NCBI GenBank assembly: GCA_039621445.1
Contig: CP154957.1
Span: forward strand, 31,638,399 to 31,702,398
Direction: 5' to 3'
From: Euglena gracilis
Lineage: Eukaryota; Euglenida; Euglenophyceae; Euglenales
DNA length: 64,000 nt
The translations under genes and the position numbers were made by a program. Each line of letters begins with the position of its first letter. Position 1 is the stretch's first letter. Shown piece after piece: positions 9,489-17,765 of the stretch. Below the pieces are notes generated by a model that saw only the letters and a list, made by a program, of their open reading frames with translations, made no database searches and was not told the origin of the DNA.

Positions 9489-10623
9489 TCAAGTCAACCA
9501 GCACGACAGCAGGACGTTGCTGTGGCGGAAGCGTCATCAGCACAACCCACCAGCTCTGCCGCCGGCAAGCGTGACCGCGGCCCGGAAAATCTGACGCCGC
9601 AGCCACAGCGCCGATCGCCGAGGTCGGAAAATCCGCCCGCGGCGATGCACGTCGACGCTGAGGAGGAAGCTCCGCCAGCGCCAGACGTGACGGCAGAACG
9701 GGCATGTCGGGAAACCCGACCACCCCCGGTCGCGCCGGTTTACTCGAATCGTGGTGACGCTGAGCTGGACTTTGCTTGTGAACTTCTTTGCAAAATTGGC
9801 ATTCCAGTTTGTACCGCTGGGGGTACGCGAGGTCGACGTCCAGGACCTTGAACAACGTGCCATACATGCTGTCCAAGTATACTTGGAGATTGCACGTGAA
9901 CATTACCGCGGCCTGCGCCTGGAGTTTCTCCGGCAGGGGGTAATATTTCCACTGGATTCCCAGTGCTCCGACGGAATACATGTGCGTGAAGATTTCCTTC
10001 AACTGTGCGACGAACGTTTCGCCGTCTTCACAAGTATTCATACAATCGATATACGTCAGACCGTTTCGGTCGGCAAAAATGCCGAAATTCTGGCAGGGGT
10101 ATCCCAACCAGAACCACAGCTCCAAGAAACCGGGCATCCGGTCCAGGACAACTTCATTCGAATGAGTGTATCCCTCAAACGCATGAAGTTCGGAACTGTA
10201 GAAAAAACGTTTGCAGTGATCGCTCATACGATTCTGCACCACTTCGAGCACCGCATCCGGTGGTCGGTGGATCACGTTGCCTGCTTTTGTGAACTTTTGG
10301 AGATCTTCGTCGATTTTCGTCCAGATCTCCTCAAGGTACTTGAAAACCGAGGCAACGTTATAGTCCTTCGTTTTCGACGGATCGGCGGCTTTTCCGCGTT
10401 TTCCTGCTGGGGGTCCGGCAGATTTTCCGCCTTTGCCTGGAGCTGGCCAAGCGGGGTTTCCGCCTTTGCCAGGTGGGGCTTTTCCACCTTTCTCCTGGCC
10501 TTTTCCTTTCCCCTTACCCTTGCCTTTACATTTACCCTTACCCTTTGTGTTAGACAGCCATTCGAATGTCGCCCAGTACTCCCAGTATTCTGGGTCTTCT
10601 GGTGTAAACACAGGGTAAGTCAC
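9463..10623 (-). CDS. Antisense ORF with Lys/Gly-rich N-terminus, unrecognised
   Basis: This is a single 386-codon open frame on the minus strand, inside an otherwise plus-strand element. The best-supported part is about 10623 down to 9750. It starts with an acidic/aromatic segment (PVFTPEDPEYWEYWATFEW), then a KGKGKG-type tract followed by GKGG/PPGKGG repeats, then an apparently globular region with many aromatic and Cys residues (YLEEIWTKIDEDLQKF, RMPGFLELWFWLGYPCQNFG, EIFTHMYSVGALG). The last 95 codons look like the shadow of the plus-strand ORF. Hairpins across 9920-10071 have T-rich loops on the plus strand, that is A-rich loops on this strand, which supports minus-strand sense. It is divergent from the ORF starting at about 10622. 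The start codon is uncertain (GTG at 10623). Confidence 0.55.
   Translation of the reverse strand: MTYPVFTPEDPEYWEYWATFEWLSNTKGKGKCKGKGKGKGKGQEKGGKAPPGKGGNPAWPAPGKGGKSAGPPAGKRGKAADPSKTKDYNVASVFKYLEEIWTKIDEDLQKFTKAGNVIHRPPDAVLEVVQNRMSDHCKRFFYSSELHAFEGYTHSNEVVLDRMPGFLELWFWLGYPCQNFGIFADRNGLTYIDCMNTCEDGETFVAQLKEIFTHMYSVGALGIQWKYYPLPEKLQAQAAVMFTCNLQVYLDSMYGTLFKVLDVDLAYPQRYKLECQFCKEVHKQSPAQRHHDSSKPARPGVVGFPDMPVLPSRLALAELPPQRRRASPRADFPTSAIGAVAAASDFPGRGHACRRQSWWVVLMTLPPQQRPAVVLVDLIMMELGLL
9489..9851 (+). CDS. In-frame continuation of ORF A past TGA
   Basis: The frame of ORF A stays open after the TGA at 9486 and reads as Ala/Pro/Glu-rich protein (VAEASSAQPTSSAAGK, HVDAEEEAPPAPDVTAE) to a TGA at 9849. 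Hairpins here have A-rich loops on the plus strand (GTCGGG-AAA-CCCGAC at 9706-9720), which supports plus-strand coding up to about 9740. From about 9750 the antisense ORF becomes the better candidate. This may be an extension, a separate small ORF, or non-coding. Confidence 0.3.
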   Translation, partial: SSQPARQQDVAVAEASSAQPTSSAAGKRDRGPENLTPQPQRRSPRSENPPAAMHVDAEEEAPPAPDVTAERACRETRPPPVAPVYSNRGDAELDFACELLCKIGIPVCTAGGTRGRRPGP

Positions 10624-12030
10624 GGATTCCGTGCTGGGCGTGCGATATATCTATTACCTGAAATACATGACCGCTGATGTGGAAATCCACAGAAGGTGGT
10701 TACTTCGGGGATACACCGAGGTGGACGCCAGACCCAATGATCCGGACCAACGCTAGATGAACCTGCGGCCGGACTGGGAAGAGGCCGAAATCGGCCTCCA
10801 GGAACACCTGGAGTCCCAGTTCGGGAATATCCTGAGCTGGGAAGATTTCCAGATGTTCTTCGCGCACACGAGGGGAAAGAACCTGGTTATGCGTTGCCGC
10901 TGCCCGCTTTCCTGGAAGACACAGGAGAATACGGCATGCACGAGAATGGTCGACAGCAGTGGGAAGACCTCTGCTTGATCGACGACGACGAGCCGCAACC
11001 TCCACCCGGAAGCTGGGTGAGAGCGTCGTGGCCGCCCCCATACCCCAACTCTGACAGGAGTGAAAGTATAAGCTTTTACCGCCTGTCAGACGCACAAGGG
11101 TGCTACAGGAGCGGAAAAGACCCGCGTACTGCAGCACAACTACACACAGAGGAATCCCCTCCGGAAGCTGAGGAGGAGGAGGAGACGGTCCCAATGGCGG
11201 AGGATGAACCTCAGCCAGCGGAACCTCCGGCACGGGAAACCCGTAGCCCATCTGTCGTGATGCTCGACACTGTGGCAGAAACTGCCCAGCGCCCAAGGTC
11301 GCCGGCAGGTGACATGACACCTGTCCCACTCTCACCCACCTCACTGAGTACGACAGGTGTACCGACCCCTCCGCGGGAAAACCCGCCGGAGACGGTACCC
11401 CACACGCCTGAGGTATTACGCCTCAAGCTCCTTGTTTCCGGGGAAACCCCGTCGACAGAGGAGCCAGCGGAGGAGCCCACTTCAGGTGAAGGACCTGAAC
11501 GGCGCACCTCGCTGGGCGGACACGTACTCGGTGGTTTGCGGTCCTTGATCGCAGTTGTCACTCCACGTGGCACTGCGGCCAGTTCTTCCACAGCTGCGGC
11601 GGAAACTGCCCAGCAGGTGGAAGAAACACCTGACACTACAGCCATGGTGGAGGATGAACCTCCCCCAAGGGCGGCGCCACCGCCAGTGTCGGAAGTGACA
11701 CGGACGGAAGGCGAACAGACCGCCATGGCCGTGGAGGCAACACCAGCCGTGTCAATACAGGATGAACCTGTATCAGCACCGGTAGCGCCAAGAGAGGCAC
11801 GGGATGAAACCGCACCTCAGCGCATATCCACAGCCGCTGCACCAAAGCATCAAGGCACACGGACACCGGCGCCTGAAAAGCGAGCCGAGCGGACGTCCAT
11901 GCCCCTGCCACAGGCTCAACCAGCGCGAAGTGCGCCGGCCAACCCTGCACCCACACCGTACCCCTGGGAAACCCACGGGTGCCGCGAAGGAACGTGTAGG
12001 ACGACCGTCAGCTCGGGAAACCCCTGCTGA
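10619..12030 (+). CDS. Post-pol ORF B, N-terminal and Pro/Glu-rich part
   Basis: Coding begins just inside the divergent boundary with the antisense ORF. VRYIYYLKYMTADVEIHRRW runs into a TAG at 10754, after which MNLRPDWEEAEIGLQEHLES and ILSWEDFQMFFAHTRGKN continue in the same frame. At about 10890 the sense moves to another frame (PLPAFLEDTGEYGMHENGR) and stays there to about 11960 as a Pro/Glu/Thr-rich region. A further shift near 11960 leads into the next entry; the TGA at 12028 is in the abandoned frame. Hairpins with A-rich loops are very dense here, such as 11755-11773 (7-bp arms, loop ATGAA). No family is recognised. Confidence 0.5.
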
Positions 12031-12616
12031 AGGTCAACGACGCTCGGCGTCGGGGAGAAGACCCCCGTCCCAGGCGTCACCACGCACCTGGGCAAGCAAG
12101 CATGACGCCGAACGGCGGCCCTCGGATACTCCGGAAACCAGAAGTCCGAAGGCCCCGGCAAAATCAAAGCCGGGCGCCGCACCTTGCAAGCCCACACCGA
12201 AATATGGTGATCAGCCCCCACCGAAAGGCGGTGGCGGTGCTGGCGGCCAGGGTGCTGCATCCTCTTCCCGGAGATCAACCTCGGGACAAGGATGCACGCA
12301 CGTCGCGTCATCCGGCTATGGGAAAACCTCACAGCCGAAACCTCCGTCAAAGGGGCAGGGAAAATCTCGCGCCTCGACAGCCGAGACACCTTCGGAAGAC
12401 GAAGTTGTCATCCACTGGAACGCGATCAATCAGGATGATCCTGAGACTCATGACCTGAAAAACAGGTACATGATGATCGACCACAAACTGAGGACAAATC
12501 AATGCCTCAACCGGTGGATTGAGCCACTGTTCTGTCAGGGCCGAAAATGGTCCTTTGATCAGAACGTGACCTGGAATTATTACAATTCCAGATCCCCCCG
12601 TGTTTTGGCCCAATAA
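11804..12616 (+). CDS. ORF B middle part, basic/Pro-rich, ends at in-frame TAA
   Basis: Sense coding in this frame is convincing from about 11970. It is rich in Arg, Pro, Ser and Lys (KSKPGAAPCKPTPKYGDQPP), then becomes more globular (DEVVIHWNAINQDDPETHDL, RYMMIDHKLRTNQCLNRWIE). The TAA at 12614 falls in RSPRVLAQ, stop, FGEEFLIDKTTENRFVWLC with no change of frame, so the protein probably continues into the Cys-rich part. The upstream residues to about 11960 are a shadow of the other frame. Confidence 0.55.
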   Translation: MKPHLSAYPQPLHQSIKAHGHRRLKSEPSGRPCPCHRLNQREVRRPTLHPHRTPGKPTGAAKERVGRPSARETPAEGQRRSASGRRPPSQASPRTWASKHDAERRPSDTPETRSPKAPAKSKPGAAPCKPTPKYGDQPPPKGGGGAGGQGAASSSRRSTSGQGCTHVASSGYGKTSQPKPPSKGQGKSRASTAETPSEDEVVIHWNAINQDDPETHDLKNRYMMIDHKLRTNQCLNRWIEPLFCQGRKWSFDQNVTWNYYNSRSPRVLAQ

Positions 12617-13129
12617 TTCGGTGAGGAATTCCTCATCGACAAAACAACGGAAAACCGTTTTGTGTGGCTTTGCATTGTATGCCACAAGATGTATAACAGT
12701 GCACCTGACTTGGGGTTACCCCTCGTCCATGTGTGCAACCCTGTGGATCGGAAATCTTTCCACAAGGATGTATACATCCCCAACTGTGCCGCCTTGGTAT
12801 GCGCCAAGTGCGTGGACAGTTGGACCCTCAAGCACAATTTTAGCTACACCGAGCAAGATGGTACGAATGTACCAGTACTCTGCGTTAACTGCCTCCGAGG
12901 TACCTTCTGGCAAACTGCGGAAGGCGCAGTTCGCACAATCGTGCCAAGTGCCCAGAAGCCGCTGGAGGAATACTCCACCTTGCACAAAAAGTACAAGGTT
13001 TTTTTCAAGTACGCCAACCTCAAGCTTGACGACTACCGCCACACGGGATTGGCCCGTGGGTGGCAGATCGACAGTGGGGCGATACGCCTCGCTGCTGAGG
13101 AGGCAGGGGTAAGGTTACCTTACCTCTAG
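12617..13129 (+). CDS. ORF B Cys-rich, zinc-binding-like domain
   Basis: This continues the frame of the preceding part directly after its TAA. The Cys/His content suggests a treble-clef or RING-like zinc site: LCIVCHKMY, then PLVHVCNP, then NCAALVCAKCVDSW, then VLCVNCLRG. That gives three CXXC pairs plus an extra Cys/His pair within about 80 residues. The following segment (LEEYSTLHKKYKVFFKYANL, DYRHTGLARGWQIDSGA) looks globular. It ends at a TAG (13127) that is again flanked by coding in frame. I cannot place it in a named family; nucleic-acid binding or ligase-like roles are possible but unproven. Confidence 0.55.
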   Translation, partial: FGEEFLIDKTTENRFVWLCIVCHKMYNSAPDLGLPLVHVCNPVDRKSFHKDVYIPNCAALVCAKCVDSWTLKHNFSYTEQDGTNVPVLCVNCLRGTFWQTAEGAVRTIVPSAQKPLEEYSTLHKKYKVFFKYANLKLDDYRHTGLARGWQIDSGAIRLAAEEAGVRLPYL

Positions 13130-13858
13130 GAGACAGCGGACAGGGAAAAGATATTTTTCCGCCTGTTCACAACCCAGGACCGAAACGGTCGCTGGTGCCT
13201 GCCACAATTGCCACCCGAAAACGACGGGATGACCTGGAAAGACTGGCTTGGAGCCGTATTACGACCCCATACAGTCCGCGCGGAATGTGCGTATCACATG
13301 CCGATTGACTTCCACCCGGGGAATGCCCCGCAGGTGTCAGCCAATCACCCACGGATGAATCACTTCATCTGGCTAGCCACTCTGCCCAGGAAATTCTGGG
13401 AGAAGCTGCAATGGTTCCTCGCGGAAAGAGCGAGTGCAACCAAGCACACAGTCCCCGAAGGATGGGTTCGGGACTGGGTGGCACCTGACTTTGACTACGA
13501 ATCGCCAGAAACCTGGCTCGTGGACAGGCCACCACCACCACAATTCCAAATGGTCCTGGTGGAAGATCCCCTGGACTCCCGCCATGATTATTGGCGATTG
13601 GAAAGGATGTAATGCCGAAACGGCATTACCAGGCCCATGCAAGGTAAGCGCCTTCATGGAGCCTGGACACCCCTTATACTATATACACTGGTAGCGGAAA
13701 TCGCTAAACAGCCCTGGGATGAACCTGGGTCTGTGTCACACACTCTGCGCTCTGGATGGAAGCATCCAAGAGCCCCCCCCCCCTCGCCACCACCTCTACC
13801 AATGGACATGCGGACGGAAACTGTCTGCAAGAGGTAAACGCCTCTTATTGCGTCGTGA
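13130..13858 (+). CDS. ORF B C-terminal part, through TAA codons to TGA
   Basis: This is in frame with the Cys-rich part after the TAG: ETADREKIFFRLFTTQDRNG, then MTWKDWLGAVLRPHTVR, HFIWLATLPRKFWEKLQWFL and WVRDWVAPDFDYESPETWL. A TAA at 13610 sits inside a 9-bp-arm hairpin (13609-13629). Beyond it the frame remains open and protein-like (LYTLVAEIAKQPWDEPGSV) through a TAA at 13835 to a TGA at 13856. If UAR is sense, the protein ends at this TGA; otherwise it ends at 13612. The aromatic, Trp-rich character is distinctive but matches no family I recognise. Confidence 0.5.
13609..13629 (+). repeat. A-loop hairpin containing a stop codon in its arm
   Basis: Arms GTAATGCCG (13609-13617) and its exact reverse complement (13621-13629) flank an AAA loop. 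The TAA at 13610-13612 that ends the ORF B frame lies in the 5' arm. Confidence 0.8.
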
Positions 13859-14775
13859 AGGAGCTACTGCTGTGAAGACCTTGGCAGCCGGGAAACCTGG
13901 CAAGCCGCTAAGTGACACACAGCACACAGCGCGCACGCCGTAATAATAGGCCAAGTTGCCACTTTTTGGCCCTAAGGCCCCTTAAGGCTGCCAGACAGCA
14001 AAAATTCTGTTTTGGCATAAGCCAGTCCCCCTCTCATCCCTACTTTCCCCTCACCCCCGCAAAGCTGTCGCCGGCAGTCGGTTTTGTAAGTAGGCTTTTG
14101 TTTCCTAGTGCGGATATGACCGCCTAGGAGCCCTATCCGGGTATGACCAGGATGGGAGCCTGCCCCGCCTTCCACACCTCTCCCCTCGGTTTTCAGCGAA
14201 TACGCTTGACCTACCCCGCGTGCGCTTTGGCACATCCAAAGTGGGTGGATGGGACACTTTGTCAGGAAACCTGCCAAGCCCCGTTTCCCACAGTGGGCTT
14301 TTTCACACCCCACCTAAGCCGAAACGGCTAATAGGTAACCGCGAAACGCGGCTAACCTTTTGCGCATTTTTGGGCTTTGGGTGGATGCCACTGTGCGGAA
14401 AGGAGACACACCGAATGGAGTAGAAGTGAACCCCACCGGGGAAGCGTCAGATATCCTGACTGGACCTGGGAATCCCTGGACCATGAAGGAAATCGGGCGT
14501 AGCCCTGGGAGGGGGATGTGTACCAGGCACGTCCCAGCTCTGTAGGATAACTGCAGAGTGGGTTCCGTGACGGTCGCACCACTGTGGAAACCACAGTTGG
14601 TAAGATCGTGGCAGACCCTTCTGGGATCTGCCCCTGGACACGTCAGCACTTTTCTCTCCTTCCCCCACAGGCGGTATTTTTTACTGTCAATCTTCCAAAG
14701 TTTGACCATTGGTTTTGTCAGAGGGAAAAACCCTCAGAACAATCGAGCTTGACTTCAGAAGAAACTTCTGAAGTC
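13859..14775 (+). other. 3' non-coding end of the Ty3 element, hairpin-rich
   Basis: No frame looks coding. The A-loop hairpins continue: 14317-14329 (AGCCG-AAA-CGGCT), 14339-14351 (CCGCG-AAA-CGCGG), 14581-14597 (ACTGTGG-AAA-CCACAGT), 14721-14735 (GAGGG-AAAAA-CCCTC) and the longest, 14751-14775. After this the pattern ends and composition changes. This may be the 3' UTR and/or part of an LTR, but no matching 5' copy is in the window. Confidence 0.45.
14751..14775 (+). repeat. Longest A-loop hairpin, 11-bp arms
   Basis: Arm GACTTCAGAAG (14751-14761), loop AAA, and a perfect reverse-complement arm (14765-14775). It lies at the 3' limit of the hairpin-rich block, next to a second hairpin at 14721-14735. 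Confidence 0.85.
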
Positions 14776-15009
14776 TTTGTCTTGTGCTTTGCCTCTTGGG
14801 GAATTGGGAACAAAAGGGGAAAACCACTTTTTGTTACTGCAAAGACTTTTCCCTATCATACGTAGGCTGCGCACCAAGGCGAAAGCGAAAGGCTTTTTCA
14901 GAAAGTCCCAAGAAGGGGTCAAAGGGAAGTCCTTGGACGTACACTCTGGCCCCAGTGAGTCTCTACCCTGGGGGTGGAAGGATTTGAGTTTCGGAGAGAG
15001 CGCGAGATT

Positions 15010-15700
15010 TTTGTGGGTTCACGACCCCAGGCCGCTCAACCGCTGAGTTTCCACCGCGCGGGAGGGGGGTATCTCCAGTTTTACATTTTTCAGAGAATTC
15101 CGGCCCAGGCCCCTCACCCGCTGAGTTGAGACCGCGGGGGCGGGGGCAGCCTTTTTTTAGTGATGTTCGGTTTGGAGCCCCCACCGGTGGAGTTTAAACC
15201 CAAGGCAGGAGAAATTTTCGTTTAAGGAGAGCTTTGGGCCCGGGACCCCCCAGTCCCCCGGGGCGAGTTTCGACCCCTCGGGGAGGGGGACGAACGGGAC
15301 CCCCCCCCGGGGTGAGTTTCGACCCCCCAGGGGGGACGAACGGGACCTCCTGTGTGCACTGTGGCTGTTTTTGGGTGCCTTTTATCCATTCTTCTGGCCT
15401 GGCGCTGTTGTTCGCCTCTGGCTCTTTTTGTCTGTGTACGTGGAGGTGGCCGAAGCCTGGCAGGACTTACCTTGTTTACGACGCCGGCCACCAAGCGCCC
15501 GCCAGGCACATACTCCACTTCAGTTAGGGGGGGTCTCCTTCACCGTGACGACGCACCGGTTACTCCAGTCCACCACCCCAGCAGGTGTCCACGACCCACC
15601 CTGGGCACGTTTCGACCCCCCGGGGCGGAGGAACGGGACCCCCCCCCCGGGGGGGCGAGATTCGACCCCCCCGGGGGGGGGGCGAGGTGTTCAGGCTGCA
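15010..15700. repeat. GC-rich tandem repeat region
   Basis: A unit containing GAGTTTCGACCCC followed by a G-run and GACGAACGGGACCCC recurs at about 15020-15335 and 15590-15690. A segment of about 230 bp (15340-15580) without this unit lies between. Open frames here are by-products of the repeats and are not annotated. Confidence 0.55.
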
Positions 15701-15915
15701 CAATGAGTCATTTAAAAATTGCCCAGCAATTGTCGTGGTGAGGGGAGTGTGAGCAGCCTGAAGCCTGTTAATTAGGACTAAGCGCGCGCTGCACATTATA
15801 ATTCTTGTTTTTTTCTGTACAGTCAAACCTCATGAGTTGATTGTTGGGCCCATGGGTCGTGGCCCCCTGGCGTATAGTTGAGTTTTGTGCTGTGGTTGAA
15901 GTTTGAAAAGTTGAA

Positions 15916-16131
15916 GTGGAAGTTTCCTGCCAATGGAAAGCAAAGCCCAAGGCAAAGGCAAAACCCAAGGCGAAGCCGAAGGCGGCCAAACAGGGGGCCC
16001 GGGGTCGGGCGTCGGAAAAGGTGTGGATTGCGAAAAGAGCCCCCAACCCAGCGCCGCCAACTATTTTCCACCACAAGACCCTGCACCCTTGCCGTTGTGG
16101 GGCTTCCAGTTGTAAGGGTTGCCCCTCCTGA
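15916..16131 (+). CDS. Small Lys/Ala/Pro-rich basic ORF
   Basis: A 71-codon frame reads KPKAKAKPKAKPKAAKQ, then RASEKVWIAKRAPNPAPP, ending CRCGASSCKGCP before a TGA. The basic repeat plus a Cys-rich tail resembles a DNA- or RNA-binding tail, but no family is identified and the start codon is not clear. It could be part of a decayed transposon. Confidence 0.25.
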   Translation: MEVSCQWKAKPKAKAKPKAKPKAAKQGARGRASEKVWIAKRAPNPAPPTIFHHKTLHPCRCGASSCKGCPS

Positions 16132-16829
16132 GGTCCCTGTGAAGGGACCCCTGGTGGCGCAACCTGCGTAGGATCGTTTAAGTTTGAGCCCGTCGGGCCC
16201 ACCGGGTGGGGGTTTTCCCCTTGGTGAAAAAGTGGGGCAGGGGTAGGTGTTGGTGTAGATGGAGATGTTGAACTGGCAAAATTGGCAAATGACATACTTT
16301 GAATACTTGGGTGTGAAAGCAATTTGATACTTTTTTGAAAAAATCAATTGACTTGAACTGCCCTTGAATTGACTTGCAAGAAAACAATTGGTGAACAAAA
16401 ATGAACAGAGTGTGAACAGAGCCCTGCAGAGAAAATTTACCATTGGAGGGGGGCTGCAGCTGGGGGGGCTACTTGGTATACTCTGCACACTTCTTTAATG
16501 AATTGCGCCATCCCAAGCACCCACCAAGGGGGTGCGCATGCTTGCGAAAAGCCCATCAGGGCTTGCGCATCCCCTTGGGGGTTGCCTGTTGGCCCCCTCA
16601 ACCTGACCCCTCCTTTACCTTTTCTTGGCTTGGTCAAAATGGGTTGTGGGGCCCCCTTGGGGCCAGGGGGGCCTCAAAAGGCCCTTTGGGGCCTTGGAGC
16701 CCCCTCGCGGCCCTTCGTGGCCCTTTTGGTCCCCCTTGGGACCCATCCTTGGGGGGGGCACCCTCGGACCGCGCACACAGTGGGACACTGTTTCCTGACA
16801 TGATTTCCCTTAATTAATCCTGTTAAAAG

Positions 16830-17455
16830 TTAAGGGTTTTTGATCACAGCTGGCCCCACCAGGACAAGGCCTGTTGCTCCAAAGACATACCGTTTCATCA
16901 GGTGTGAAGGACTGATCTGGGGGGTATTTTCCAAGTTAATTACTTCTTTCCATTTGGAGAATTTCCAACCCTTCCTTTGGACAATAAAAAAATGTAATTT
17001 TTTTGTAACGCTCACACCTCTTTCAGTTCTGTGTAAGTCCACCGCACTGTGTAGACTCAAAATTCTCCAGCAAATGATCAATCTCTTTCTCAAATCCGCA
17101 ATGGACATGTCCTTTACGGATGAGCCAGCCTGGACAATTCTTTTATTAGTTCAGAGGCATCCCAGTAACTGGTGTACTTTTGAGTGGATACATTCCACAA
17201 TTGAGTGGATACATTCCACAACTTTCTAACTCTCTGCAGGAGGGGGTGGAACCTTATGTTCTGAAAACCAGGTAACAGCAGGCAGGCAGAGTGCTCATTC
17301 TGAGCATTGGTGTGATTGAAGTCGCGTAGGGTCAGCATGGCTTCTACGACTTCCAGGTTTGTAGCTGACTCCAGAGCCACCTGTCTTGCCAACAATATTT
17401 CCCCCAAATTTTTGAAGGCGTTTTCACACCTTTGTAACGGACCTAATGATTCCAA
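16830..17455 (-). pseudogene. DIRS-like tyrosine recombinase remnant (element B)
   Basis: Two adjoining minus-strand frames together resemble the tyrosine recombinase of DIRS/Ngaro-type retrotransposons. The N-terminal part (17455-17114) has LLPGFQNIRFHPLLQRVRKL and QKYTSYWDASELIKELSRL, the pre-catalytic pattern. The second part (17108-16830) has LRKRLIICWRILSLHSAVDL, which matches the first catalytic Arg region, followed by RKGWKFSKWKEVINL. The HXXR and Tyr boxes expected downstream (below 16830) were not found. WNVSTQ is duplicated by a 17-bp tandem repeat at about 17178-17215. It is decayed. Confidence 0.5.
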
Positions 17456-17765
17456 GTCAGATGTTAACTTTCCTCTTCAATTTTTTGACATTTTCAAATT
17501 TCCCTGCTACAATGAAACCGGCAAGGTACCACCTTAGGGGGGAGGGGCATTTGTTCCCCCAAAAAAATGGTGAAGAGACCATGAGAGGGGAAATGAGAAA
17601 AATTTATGCCTTTCGTTTTTGGAGGCTGATTAACTGGCGCCACTATGCCGTTGAACCCCAGTAAGGCACTACCAGGAGGCACTCACTGTGGGTTTTGGGT
17701 TAATATGTTTACCCACTAGGGAATAACTGTCCATGGATGGTTTGAATACACTGGTGGAAGGTTTT

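Larger units (their letters stand above)
998..14775 (+). mobile_element. Large Ty3/gypsy chromovirus-like retroelement with post-pol ORFs
   Basis: The domain order gag-CCHC-CCHC-protease-connector-RT-RNase H-integrase-chromodomain on the plus strand identifies a Ty3/gypsy element of chromovirus type. Coding-like sequence continues about 5.6 kb past the chromodomain, on both strands, with the same hairpin-rich texture up to 14775, where that texture stops. I therefore treat the block as one element of at least 13.8 kb, unusually long for Ty3/gypsy. I could not find a matching LTR pair at its ends; the 5' LTR may lie left of the window. Pol is split over several reading frames and carries in-frame TAA/TAG codons. 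It is either damaged, uses recoding, or contains assembly indels. Confidence 0.75.
1510..14775. repeat. Dispersed mini-hairpins with A-rich loops (collective entry)
   Basis: These are short perfect inverted repeats, arms 4-11 bp, with a 3-5 nt loop that is A-rich on the sense strand. Checked examples: 1510-1522 (GCGGG/AAT), 2730-2742 (CGGGG/AAA), 2761-2773 (ACGGG/AAA), 4253-4268 (ATTCCG/AAAA), 4825-4840 (ATTCCG/GAAG), 4999-5012 (CCGAG/GAAA), 8560-8573 (CCGCG/GAAG), 9222-9237 (CCGCGG/GAAG), 9706-9720 (GTCGGG/AAA), 11755-11773 (ATACAGG/ATGAA), 12646-12659 (AACGG/AAAA), 12914-12930 (ACTGCG/GAAGG), 13609-13629 (GTAATGCCG/AAA). Reverse-polarity examples in the antisense ORF: 9921-9931 (GGAG/TTT), 9950-9965 (CACTGG/ATTC), 10059-10071 (GACCG/TTT). 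The arms differ in sequence from one to the next, so this is not one repeated motif. Confidence 0.8.

Noticed and set aside
9463-10623. KGKGKG tract as proof of a dinoflagellate host
   Set aside because: Low-complexity Lys/Gly tracts occur in many genomes; it is not diagnostic on its own.
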